Positions 9,409 to 16,124 of a stretch of 19,016 nucleotides of DNA are shown here, piece by piece. A program made the translations under genes and the position numbers. The stretch is from Comamonadaceae bacterium. GTDB lineage: Bacteria > Pseudomonadota > Gammaproteobacteria > Burkholderiales > Burkholderiaceae_C. The stretch covers positions 1-19,016 of the forward strand of contig CANHGF010000008.1 in NCBI GenBank assembly GCA_947460065.1, written 5' to 3'. Numbering within the stretch: the stretch's first letter is position 1; every line of letters begins with the position of its first letter. Under the pieces are notes generated by a model. That model was given only the letters and a program-made list of their open reading frames with translations, was not told where the DNA came from and made no database searches.

Positions 9409-9428
9409 CTCTGGGCAGGTCCTGCGCC

Positions 9429-9434
9429 TAAAAT
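9429..9434 (+). promoter_or_regulatory. lpxC -10 box, leaderless arrangement
   Basis: TAAAAT (9429-9434) matches the sigma-70 -10 consensus at five of six bases and is separated from the lpxC ATG by exactly six bases (CGTCGC). Transcription would start at or within a base or two of the ATG. No Shine-Dalgarno is present. The -35 region is not recognisable. The same spacing is seen before rodA and tldD. Confidence 0.55.
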
Positions 9435-9440
9435 CGTCGC

Positions 9441-10364
9441 ATGCTGGCCCAACGCACGCTCCGTTCCCTGACCCGCGCCGTTGGCGTGGGGCTGCACAGT
9501 GGCCAAAGGGTCGAGCTGACTTTAAGGCCGGCTCCGCCCGATACCGGTATTGTGTTTCGGCGCGTCGATCTGCCACAGCCGGTGGATATCGCGGTGTCGG
9601 CCACAGCGGTGACCGATACCCGACTGGCATCGACCATCTCCAGCGGCCAGGCGCGGGTGTTCACCGTCGAGCACCTGATGTCAGCTTGTGCCGGTTTGGG
9701 GCTGGACAACCTCTACATCGACATCACCGCCGAAGAGGTGCCCATCCTCGACGGCTCGGCCGCCTCCTTTGTGTTCCTGTTGCAGTCGGCCGGCATCGCC
9801 GTGCAGACCGCGCCCAAGCGTTTTGTGCGCATGCTCGATACGGTGCGGGTGAGCGAGGGCGAAGGCGCCAATCTGAAGTGGGCGCAGCTTGCCCCCTACG
9901 AGGGCTACAAGCTGAGCTTCGAGATCGACTTCGACCATCCGGCGGTCGACTCCACCGGCCAGCGTGTGGAATTCGACATGGGGCTCAATTCCTATGTGCG
10001 CGATATCGCCCGCGCCCGTACCTTTGGCTTTACCAAGGACGTCGAGATGATGCGAGCCAACGGCCTGGCCCTGGGCGGCGGGCTGGACAACGCCATCGTG
10101 ATGGACGACTACAAGGTGCTCAACGCCGAGGGCCTGCGCTATAACGACGAGTTCGTAAAACACAAGATCCTGGACGCCATGGGCGACCTGTTTTTGCTGG
10201 GCAAGCCCCTGATCGGCGCCTATAGCGCGTTTCGATCGGGCCATGCGCTCAACAACAAGCTGCTGCGGCATTTGCTGGAGCAGCCGCAGGCCTGGGAGGA
10301 GGTGAGCTTTGATGATGAGCGCCGGGCCCCGCGCGGCCTGGCCCAATTGGCCCCGGCCTGGTAG
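9441..10364 (+). CDS. lpxC: UDP-3-O-acyl-N-acetylglucosamine deacetylase LpxC
   Basis: LpxC is the cytoplasmic zinc enzyme that removes the acetate from UDP-3-O-acyl-GlcNAc, the committed step of lipid A synthesis. This shows a Gram-negative host with lipopolysaccharide. The 307-residue length is normal. The protein opens with the typical [18 protein letters not shown]. Zinc ligands are visible at His78 (in VEHLMSA), His241 and Asp245 (in [10 protein letters not shown]). Glu77 and His268 (in [11 protein letters not shown]) match the catalytic residues. The ATG at 9441 has no ribosome binding site but has a -10-like box six bases upstream, so the mRNA is probably leaderless. LpxC at the end of dcw is the standard proteobacterial arrangement. 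Confidence 0.97.
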   Translation: MLAQRTLRSLTRAVGVGLHSGQRVELTLRPAPPDTGIVFRRVDLPQPVDIAVSATAVTDTRLASTISSGQARVFTVEHLMSACAGLGLDNLYIDITAEEVPILDGSAASFVFLLQSAGIAVQTAPKRFVRMLDTVRVSEGEGANLKWAQLAPYEGYKLSFEIDFDHPAVDSTGQRVEFDMGLNSYVRDIARARTFGFTKDVEMMRANGLALGGGLDNAIVMDDYKVLNAEGLRYNDEFVKHKILDAMGDLFLLGKPLIGAYSAFRSGHALNNKLLRHLLEQPQAWEEVSFDDERRAPRGLAQLAPAW

Positions 10365-10375
10365 GCGCGGCGGCC

Positions 10376-10552
10376 ATGTTGCTCTTTCGCTGGCTGATCT
10401 TCTTGCTGCTGCTGGTAGCAGCCGTGTGCTTTGTGTTTTTCATCGCCACCGGCCAGACGCGTTATCGGCGCTGGGGCCTGGTGGTGCTCAAGTGGACGCT
10501 GATCGCGGGCCTCGGTTTTTTTGGCGTGCTCATCCTTGAGCGGGTTCTTTGA
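10376..10552 (+). CDS. Small two-helix membrane protein
   Basis: This ORF of 58 residues starts 11 bases after the lpxC stop. Residues 2-25 are almost entirely hydrophobic (LLFRWLIFLLLLVAAVCFVFF), then comes a short basic loop, GQTRYRRWG, then a second hydrophobic segment at about 35-55, ending LERVL. By the positive-inside rule the loop should be cytoplasmic, making a helical hairpin with both ends outside. The codon use is like its neighbours and the position directly behind lpxC suggests co-transcription. The ribosome binding site is weak (GGCGCGGCGG). I cannot assign a family or function; proximity to lpxC and cell-envelope genes hints at an envelope role but does not prove it. Confidence 0.65.
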   Translation: MLLFRWLIFLLLLVAAVCFVFFIATGQTRYRRWGLVVLKWTLIAGLGFFGVLILERVL

Positions 10553-10590
10553 TTGAACCGAGGAACGGCTTTGGACGCTATCGATCCAGC

Positions 10591-10620
10591 GCCGTATCGC
10601 CGCGAGGGCGCGGCTCCCAC
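10591..10620 (-). repeat. REP-like palindrome between convergent genes
   Basis: GCCGCG (10599-10604) and CGCGGC (10609-10614) form a six-bp GC stem with a four-base loop. Read on the minus strand the stem is preceded by GTGGGA (10620-10615) and followed by GATACGGC. A GTGGGA head joined to a GC-rich palindrome resembles the REP elements of pseudomonads and related bacteria. It lies in the 121-base gap between the convergent small membrane gene and ruvC, the usual place for REPs. No intrinsic terminator with a T-run is visible in the gap. Only one copy is seen here, so repetition in the genome is not shown. Confidence 0.4.
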
Positions 10621-10673
10621 ACGCCTTCCAAGCCTCACCTGTCCTTTGAACGTTTTGCCTTGAGCGATTTTGA

Positions 10674-11246
10674 TCAGCGCAGTCGGCTGTCGCGGTAGCG
10701 GCGCTGTACCGACTGCGCATCGCTGGCACCAGCGGCCACGCGGGCGCGCTGCAGGCGGTCCAGAGAGGCGCCCACCTGCGCATGGGTGATGGCCAGCCCC
10801 AAGGCGTCGGCGGCGTCGGGCCCGGGCAGGCCGGGTAGCTTGAGCAGGCGCATCACCATCTGCTGCACCTCGGCCTTGCCGGCCCGGCCGTGACCGGCCA
10901 CCGCTTTTTTCAGCTGCAAGGCGGTGTATTCGTGCACCGCCAGCTCCTTGTGCACAAGGGCGGTCACGCAGGCCCCACGCGCCTGCCCCAGCTTCAAGGT
11001 GGCCTGCGGGTCACTGTTGACGAAGACAATCTCAACCACCGCCACTTGGGGCTGGTAGCGCTCGCTGACCGCGCAGACGCCGTCAAAAAGCACCTTCAGT
11101 CGCTCGGGCAGGCTGCGCCCGGCCTCGGTGCGCACGGTGCCGCTGGCCACATAGCCGAGCTGCATGCCTTGAACGTCGATCACGCCAAAACCAGTCACCT
11201 GCAGGCCCGGGTCTATGCCTAGGATGCGAATACTCTGGCTGCTCAT
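10674..11246 (-). CDS. ruvC: Crossover junction endodeoxyribonuclease RuvC
   Basis: RuvC is the homodimeric Holliday-junction resolvase that acts with the RuvAB branch-migration motor. The 190-residue protein has an RNase H fold with the four acidic residues present: Asp12 (in [13 protein letters not shown]), Glu72 (in [10 protein letters not shown]), Asp144 and Asp147 (in [13 protein letters not shown]). LKLGQARGA and [20 protein letters not shown] are also typical. The residue after the catalytic Glu is Ile, where many relatives have Gln or another polar residue. The C-terminal tail of about 30 residues is longer than the E. coli protein and Arg-rich. The ATG overlaps the mtgA stop (ATGA), so it is translated from the same mRNA; ruvA and ruvB are not in the window. 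Confidence 0.95.
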   Translation of the reverse strand: MSSQSIRILGIDPGLQVTGFGVIDVQGMQLGYVASGTVRTEAGRSLPERLKVLFDGVCAVSERYQPQVAVVEIVFVNSDPQATLKLGQARGACVTALVHKELAVHEYTALQLKKAVAGHGRAGKAEVQQMVMRLLKLPGLPGPDAADALGLAITHAQVGASLDRLQRARVAAGASDAQSVQRRYRDSRLR

Positions 11247-12013
11247 GGCAGGTCCACCCGGGTCATGCGCACGGTGATCACCTGGGCGCGTTCAGACAGA
11301 TAGCCCGAATTGGCGCGCTTTTCAAAATAGCGCGGCCGAGGCAGCATCACCGCCAGCCTTGCAGCTTCGTAGTTCGTCAGCCGGGTCGCGCTCTTTCGGT
11401 AGTAATGCTGCGCTGCAGCCTCCGCGCCAAAGATGCCTTCGCCCCATTCGACGCTGTTGAGGTAAATCTCCAAAATGCGCTGCTTGCTCAGCACAGCTTC
11501 GAGCATCAGCGTGAGCGCCAACTCTTGCACCTTGCGCGGCAGGGTGCGCTCGCCCGAGAGAAACAGGTTCTTGGCCAGCTGCTGGGTGATGGTCGAGCCG
11601 CCGATGATTTTTGGCGCGGGCACAGGCGGGGGCGCCTTTGCGGCGCTGTCCTGCCGCCCGGCCTTGCGACGCGCCTGTTCGGCGCGGCGGGCTGCCTCCT
11701 GCTCGGCCTTCTGGTTTTTCTCCCAGGCTTTTTCTAGGGCCTCGAGGTCGACCCCATCGTGCTCGGTGAAGCTGGCGTCCTCCGATGCGATGACGGCGCG
11801 CTTGAGCGAGTCGGCGATTTTGTCATAGGGCACCCATTGCTGGCGCCACATCAGCTGGCCGGTGCTTTGCACCACCCGGTGGGCCTCGGCCCGCTGAAAG
11901 CTGGTGGACTCGGGGTCTATCCAGCGCATCAGCACAATGCGGCCGGCGAAGTACAACTGCAAACACAGCAGCGCCAGCAGCAAAACGCTCAATAGCCGCA
12001 GCACGATCTTCAT
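11243..12013 (-). CDS. mtgA: Monofunctional biosynthetic peptidoglycan transglycosylase MtgA
   Basis: MtgA is a membrane-anchored GT51 glycosyltransferase that polymerises lipid II glycan strands without a transpeptidase domain. From the ATG at 12013 the protein has 256 residues: an N-terminal anchor helix (about 1-25), motif [13 protein letters not shown] (about 75-87, catalytic Glu), [15 protein letters not shown] (about 138-152), then [13 protein letters not shown] and [20 protein letters not shown]. Between the first two motifs is an extra charged Ala/Lys/Glu stretch of about 37 residues ending in a Pro-rich PPPVPAPK. An in-frame TTG at 12031 overlapping the upstream stop is a possible alternative start; neither has a clear ribosome binding site. 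The gene is 14 bases after the ribonuclease gene and overlaps ruvC. Confidence 0.94.
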   Translation of the reverse strand: MKIVLRLLSVLLLALLCLQLYFAGRIVLMRWIDPESTSFQRAEAHRVVQSTGQLMWRQQWVPYDKIADSLKRAVIASEDASFTEHDGVDLEALEKAWEKNQKAEQEAARRAEQARRKAGRQDSAAKAPPPVPAPKIIGGSTITQQLAKNLFLSGERTLPRKVQELALTLMLEAVLSKQRILEIYLNSVEWGEGIFGAEAAAQHYYRKSATRLTNYEAARLAVMLPRPRYFEKRANSGYLSERAQVITVRMTRVDLP

Positions 12014-12027
12014 GGTGCGGCTGCTGC

Positions 12028-14103
12028 TCAAAGCGGCTGACGCGTCTGAGCCGGATCGGCTGGCTGCTCGCCGGCGGGTGCCTCGCCTTCGGCCGGGCTC
12101 AGGTCGACCGCGATCGAGATCGGGCCGGCCGCAAATTCCGATTCGCTGCCTTCGAGCTCCTCTTCGTCGATGCCGCCACCTGCGGGCTGATCCAGTCTTT
12201 CGATGACGGTGCCAGTCACGCTGAGCGTTATCTCGTCAATGTCGCCCAGCCTGATACGCACCGCAGCGCCGCGGGCCAGGCCCTGGGCGCCGGCGGCCGG
12301 CAGCACCAGGGGTAGGCTGTCGGCGCGCACCAGGTCGTCCTTGATGACGGTGGCGGTCAGCTCTCTGATGCCCTGTTGCTGCAAGTGGCGCAGGGTCCAG
12401 TAACGTTCGATGCTGGCCTGGTAGGCGTTGTAGGCGCCATAGGCCGTATCGAAGGCCGAGATGATGGAAAACAGCTCCGCATCCTTGGGCTTGAAGGGGG
12501 CGGCCAGCGCGGCGGTGGCGCCGTGGCGCGCGCAGGCGATGATCTGCCACTGATTGACCAGATCCACGTAGCGACGCAGCGGCGATGTGCTCCAGGCATA
12601 AGCGGGCACCCCAAGACCGGCGTGCGGCAGGGCTTTGGTGCCCATGCGCACCTTCACGCCGGGCGCCATGCTGGCTTGGCTGCGGTATATGCCGGGCACG
12701 CCCAGCTCGGCCAGCCACAGGCCCCAACTGCGGTTGGCCAAAATCATGGCCTCGGCCACGATCAGATCGAGCGGCGCGCCACGCTGGCGCAGGCCTATGC
12801 TCACCACCTCGTGGCCACTGGGCTCCTGGCCCTCGGGCTGATCGAGGCGGAAGGTGTAGTCGGGGCGGTTGAAGTTTTCCGGCTTGCCGCGCACCTGCTC
12901 GCGATCGAGCTTGAGCTGTTTGGCTAGCCGGTGCAGCAAGCGCAGCTCGGCGCTCCATTGCGGCTCGCCTTCTGTAGCCGGTCGGGCAAAGAAGTCTTCG
13001 TTGAAGACGCCATCGAGTTGGTCGTGCCGCAGGTTCTCGGCAATCGGCACCCGCTCGATGCGGGTCTGGCTGTCCAGTATCTGCAAGCTCTCTTCATCCA
13101 GGCTCACGTACAAAGAGACGGCCGGGCAGTCGCGCCCGGCCTGCAGGGTATAGCTTTGCACCACCTCATCGGGCAGCATGGTCAGCTTGTGGCCGGGCAT
13201 GTAAACGGTCGACAGCCGCGCGCGACCGAGCTGGTCAATCGCATCACCGGGCTGCAGCGCCAGCGCAGGTGCGGCAATGTGTATGCCCAGCTTGACCGTA
13301 CCCGAACCCAGGCCTTGTATTGACAGCGCATCGTCGATCTCGGTGGTGCTGGAGTCGTCGATGGAAAAAGCGCGCACTGGCGCCAGCGGCAGATCCTGCC
13401 CCGCGCTGGGCGCTTGCAGCGGCGGGAATTGGGTGCCCTTGGGGAAATTGTCGAACAGAAAACGGCGCCAGTGAAACTGGTAGGCCGAGGTGATGGCCCC
13501 AGCCTGCTGCAGCAGGTCCAGCGGCGCCTTGTGTGACTGCTGCGCCGCCAGCACCACCGCCTTGTATTCGGGGCTGTTCTTGTCGGGCTTGAACAAGATG
13601 CGGTAGAGCTGCTCGGTAATCGGCGCCGGGCAGCGGCCAGCGGCCAGCTCGCCGGCCCAGGTCTCAATCTGCGCTGCGATCTGCTTGCGCTTTTCGATGG
13701 CGGCCAGGGCTTGCTGCAAGATCTCGGCCGATGCCTTCTTGAAGCGGCCCTTGCCGGCGCGGCGAAAGTAATGCGGCGCCTCGTACAAGGCCATCAATGC
13801 GCCCGCTTGTTGCGTCGGCGAAGGCGCCTGGCTGGGGTCGAAATACTCGCGGGCCAGGTCGGCAAAGCCGAATTCGTCCTCGCTGGCAAACTCCCAAGCC
13901 AGGTCCAGGTCGATTTCAGCGGCCAGTTGCGCACCGGCCTTCATCAAGTCGGCCGGCGCGGGCTTGTCAAACTGGATCAGCGCATGCGCGGCCTTGACCT
14001 TCACACGCTTGCCTGAATCGAGCTCGACCTGCAGCGAAGCGTCTGACTGCGTCAGGATGCGGCCCGCATGAAACTTGCCGGCGTCTTCAAATAATACGTA
14101 CAA
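12028..14103 (-). CDS. RNB (RNase II/R-type) catalytic-domain ribonuclease
   Basis: This 691-residue protein belongs to the RNB family of 3'-to-5' exoribonucleases. The start is TTG at 14103: no in-frame ATG gives the conserved-looking beginning (MYVLFEDAGKFHAGRIL), and AAGG lies 7 bases upstream. About 240 N-terminal residues are a family-specific region. The RNB domain begins near AFSIDDSSTTEIDDALS, where Asp249, Asp257 and Asp258 match the metal-binding Asp residues of RNase II, but the fourth position is Glu255 rather than Asp. The domain continues to TSPLRRYVDLVNQW. A divergent S1-like segment follows (about 580-645), then an acidic tail. It is clearly not the standard rnb or rnr gene by layout, so no symbol is given. 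mtgA follows directly. Confidence 0.88.
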   Translation of the reverse strand: MYVLFEDAGKFHAGRILTQSDASLQVELDSGKRVKVKAAHALIQFDKPAPADLMKAGAQLAAEIDLDLAWEFASEDEFGFADLAREYFDPSQAPSPTQQAGALMALYEAPHYFRRAGKGRFKKASAEILQQALAAIEKRKQIAAQIETWAGELAAGRCPAPITEQLYRILFKPDKNSPEYKAVVLAAQQSHKAPLDLLQQAGAITSAYQFHWRRFLFDNFPKGTQFPPLQAPSAGQDLPLAPVRAFSIDDSSTTEIDDALSIQGLGSGTVKLGIHIAAPALALQPGDAIDQLGRARLSTVYMPGHKLTMLPDEVVQSYTLQAGRDCPAVSLYVSLDEESLQILDSQTRIERVPIAENLRHDQLDGVFNEDFFARPATEGEPQWSAELRLLHRLAKQLKLDREQVRGKPENFNRPDYTFRLDQPEGQEPSGHEVVSIGLRQRGAPLDLIVAEAMILANRSWGLWLAELGVPGIYRSQASMAPGVKVRMGTKALPHAGLGVPAYAWSTSPLRRYVDLVNQWQIIACARHGATAALAAPFKPKDAELFSIISAFDTAYGAYNAYQASIERYWTLRHLQQQGIRELTATVIKDDLVRADSLPLVLPAAGAQGLARGAAVRIRLGDIDEITLSVTGTVIERLDQPAGGGIDEEELEGSESEFAAGPISIAVDLSPAEGEAPAGEQPADPAQTRQPL

Positions 14104-14134
14104 ATGAGCACCTTTTTGGGGAGGGGTTAGTGTA
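14104..14134 (-). promoter_or_regulatory. Possible promoter and ribosome binding site of the ribonuclease gene
   Basis: On the minus strand TACACT (14134-14129) resembles a -10 box and would start transcription around 14122, leaving a leader of about 19 bases. AAGG (14114-14111) then sits 7 bases before the TTG start. No clear -35 box is visible. The rest of the 126-base gap up to the esterase stop shows no gene and no strong hairpin, so read-through from the esterase gene is also possible. Confidence 0.35.
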
Positions 14135-14229
14135 GTGGCGGGGCCCGAGGTGGAGGGATGCCTCTGGGTCAGGCTTTACGAGTTGCTTGCTTGGAAGGCA
14201 TCGGTTCGCCGCCGTTACACCGCTAGGTT

Positions 14230-14829
14230 TCAGCTCTGTAGCCCGAGATGAGTCAGGATTGCAGTCAGGTGCTGGTCAAAGTCGCTTAGCGCATGGTCGC
14301 TGCCTTCGACGAGGCGCAGCTGGCAGCCGGCGTAGCGGGCTTGCATCTCGTGCCAATCGAGCACCTCGTCGCCGGTGGCGATGACGGCCATCAGGCGCTC
14401 GGGCTCGCGCAGCGGGCCTGTATGTAGTGCCCGCAGCTCATCCACAAAATGCGGCTCGAAGTAAAACCGTTCGGTCGGATCATGCCAGGCGGTCTGCTCG
14501 CCGATGTACCGCGCCAGGTCGCGCGCCGGCTCCACCGCTGGATTGAGCAGCACCGCCCGGCAAGAGCGCTGCTGCGCCAGCCAGGTGGCGTAATAGCCGC
14601 CGAGTGAAGAACCTATGACGGCCATGGTCGCTGAAGGCCAGTCGCGGGTGCCCGCCCCGATCATTTGAGCCGCCTCGCGGGGCGAGGGCGGCAGCTGCGG
14701 GCACCACCAGTGCAGCGCGGGGAACCGCTGCGCGAAAAGCGCGGCCATCGTGCGTGCCTTCATGGACTGCGGCGAGGAGCGAAAGCCGTGCAGATAGAGC
14801 AGGTGGGTGGTGGGGGGCGATGCCGGCAT
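14230..14829 (-). CDS. YqiA-like alpha/beta-hydrolase esterase
   Basis: This small alpha/beta-hydrolase of the YqiA/UPF0227 type is probably a cytoplasmic esterase acting on short acyl esters; the natural substrate is unknown. From the ATG at 14829 it has 199 residues, close to E. coli YqiA. It begins with the core strand and oxyanion loop THLLYLHGFRSSPQS. The nucleophile elbow is GSSLGGYYATWLA (Ser75). TGDEVLDW provides the likely acid (Asp154 or Asp158), and EGSDHALSDF the catalytic His179. Longer in-frame starts (14838, 14859, further upstream) run into rodA and encode no recognisable sequence. A -10-like CACAAT lies 7 bases before the chosen ATG, which would make a leaderless mRNA. It is divergent from rodA. 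Confidence 0.88.
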   Translation of the reverse strand: MPASPPTTHLLYLHGFRSSPQSMKARTMAALFAQRFPALHWWCPQLPPSPREAAQMIGAGTRDWPSATMAVIGSSLGGYYATWLAQQRSCRAVLLNPAVEPARDLARYIGEQTAWHDPTERFYFEPHFVDELRALHTGPLREPERLMAVIATGDEVLDWHEMQARYAGCQLRLVEGSDHALSDFDQHLTAILTHLGLQS

Positions 14830-14881
14830 GAGTTGCATTGTGCGCGACTGAGCTTGCATCGGCAGTCTCCATCGCCTGCGC

Positions 14882-14890
14882 TGTGATAAT
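14882..14890 (+). promoter_or_regulatory. rodA extended -10 promoter, leaderless arrangement
   Basis: TGTGATAAT (14882-14890) reads as an extended -10 element (TGn followed by GATAAT). Exactly six bases (CCCTGC) separate it from the rodA ATG, so the transcript should begin at or next to the start codon. There is no Shine-Dalgarno and no good -35 box; the TG extension can substitute for the latter. Confidence 0.6.
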
Positions 14891-14896
14891 CCCTGC

Positions 14897-16051
14897 ATGT
14901 CCCCCGTCCTCGAAAAGCCCTCGCTCTGGCGGCGCGTCTCGCCGCTTTGGAATGGGCTCGATCCGACCTTGATGGCCGCCACCACGGTGTTGGCTCTGGC
15001 GGGCATGGTCATCATGTATTCCTCGGGCTATGACCATGGCACCCGCTTTGTCGACCATGGCCGCAACATGATTTTGGCGGGCATCATCATGCTGACGGTG
15101 GCGCAGGTGCCACCGCAGCGTTTGATGAGTTTGGCTTTGCCGCTTTACGGGCTGGGTGTCACCCTGCTGGTGGCGGTGGCCTTGTTTGGCATCACCAAGA
15201 AGGGCGCGACCCGCTGGATCAATGTGGGGGTGGTGATTCAGCCCAGTGAAATTCTCAAGATCGCCATGCCGCTGATGCTGGCCTGGTGGTTTCACAAGCG
15301 CGAGGGGCAGCTGCGGCCGCTGGACTTTGCTGCTGCGGCCCTCCTGCTGGCGGTGCCGGCGATTTTGATCATGAGGCAGCCCGATCTCGGTACCTCCTTG
15401 TTGGTGCTGGCGGCCGGCCTGTCGGTCATCTTCTTTGCCGGTCTGAGTTGGCGCCTGGTGGTGCCGCCGCTGTTGCTCGCGCTGGTGGGCATGGTCTTGC
15501 TGGTGGTGTTTGAGCCGCAGCTGTGCGCCCCGGGCAACGATTGGCCCTTGCTGCGGGCCTATCAGCAGCAGCGCATTTGCACCTTGCTGGATCCCACCCG
15601 CGACCCGCTGGGCAAGGGCTTTCACATCATTCAGGGCATGATCGCGATCGGCTCTGGCGGGTTTTTCGGCAAGGGCTTCATGGCGGGCACACAGACCCAC
15701 CTGGAATTCATTCCGGAGCGCACCACTGACTTCATTTTTGCCGCTTATGCCGAGGAGTTTGGCCTGCTGGGCACGCTGGCGCTGATCGTGGCCTTTGCTT
15801 TCCTGATTCTGCGCGGCCTGGCGATTGCGCTGGAGGCTTCGACGGTGTTCTCGCGTCTGCTGGCCGGTGCGATCACCATGATTTTCTTTACCTACGCTTT
15901 TGTGAACATGGGCATGGTCAGTGGCATTTTGCCGGTGGTGGGCGTGCCTTTGCCCTTCATCAGCTACGGCGGCACCGCCATGGTCACCCTGGGTCTGGCC
16001 CTGGGCATGCTGCTGTCGATAGCGCGGGCCAAGCGCCTGGTGCAAACCTGA
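14897..16051 (+). CDS. rodA: Elongasome peptidoglycan glycosyltransferase RodA (SEDS family)
   Basis: RodA polymerises lipid II during side-wall growth with PBP2 (MrdA) and the MreBCD scaffold. The 384-residue protein has about ten transmembrane segments. SEDS blocks are KGATRWINVGVVIQPSEILK, MRQPDLGTSLLV, ERTTDFIFAAYAEEFG (Asp278 matches the catalytic Asp) and VPLPFISYGGTAMVTLGLALG. TTDFIFA and the PFISYGG form, together with the short N-terminus, assign it to RodA rather than FtsW; the FtsW of this genome is at 1237. mrdA and mreBCD, the usual partners, are not adjacent: the neighbours are a divergent esterase and tldD. The start has an extended -10 six bases upstream. Confidence 0.95.
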   Translation: MSPVLEKPSLWRRVSPLWNGLDPTLMAATTVLALAGMVIMYSSGYDHGTRFVDHGRNMILAGIIMLTVAQVPPQRLMSLALPLYGLGVTLLVAVALFGITKKGATRWINVGVVIQPSEILKIAMPLMLAWWFHKREGQLRPLDFAAAALLLAVPAILIMRQPDLGTSLLVLAAGLSVIFFAGLSWRLVVPPLLLALVGMVLLVVFEPQLCAPGNDWPLLRAYQQQRICTLLDPTRDPLGKGFHIIQGMIAIGSGGFFGKGFMAGTQTHLEFIPERTTDFIFAAYAEEFGLLGTLALIVAFAFLILRGLAIALEASTVFSRLLAGAITMIFFTYAFVNMGMVSGILPVVGVPLPFISYGGTAMVTLGLALGMLLSIARAKRLVQT

Positions 16052-16064
16052 GCTCAGCCTGGCA

Positions 16065-16090
16065 CTGCCGAGCCAAATCAACCTTGGCAG
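16065..16090 (+). repeat. Hairpin between rodA and tldD
   Basis: CTGCCGAG (16065-16072) pairs with CTTGGCAG (16083-16090) over eight positions, one of them a G-U pair, around a ten-base loop. It begins 13 bases after the rodA stop. No T-run follows, so termination would be weak. The structure lies about 20 bases upstream of the tldD -10 box. Confidence 0.35.
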
Positions 16091-16112
16091 GAACCGGTGC
16101 TTCGGCCCTTCC

Positions 16113-16118
16113 TACAAT
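16113..16118 (+). promoter_or_regulatory. tldD -10 box, leaderless arrangement
   Basis: TACAAT (16113-16118) matches the -10 consensus at five of six bases and is followed by six bases (GGTCCT) and then the tldD ATG. No Shine-Dalgarno exists. TTGGCA at 16084-16089 looks like a -35 box, but the 23-base spacer is too long for a normal pair. Confidence 0.55.
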
Positions 16119-16124
16119 GGTCCT

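Noticed and set aside
8025..9506. 493-residue open frame antisense to ftsZ
   Set aside because: It is the opposite-strand shadow of ftsZ with no family motif and would cross the ftsZ-lpxC gap and both hairpins.
14830..15015. N-terminal extension of the esterase
   Set aside because: It overlaps the rodA coding region and promoter and encodes no alpha/beta-hydrolase sequence; the fold begins right after the ATG at 14829.
14480..16081. 533-residue open frame antisense to rodA and the esterase start
   Set aside because: The His/Gln-rich composition mirrors rodA read backwards, there is no motif, and it also runs over the real esterase gene in another frame.
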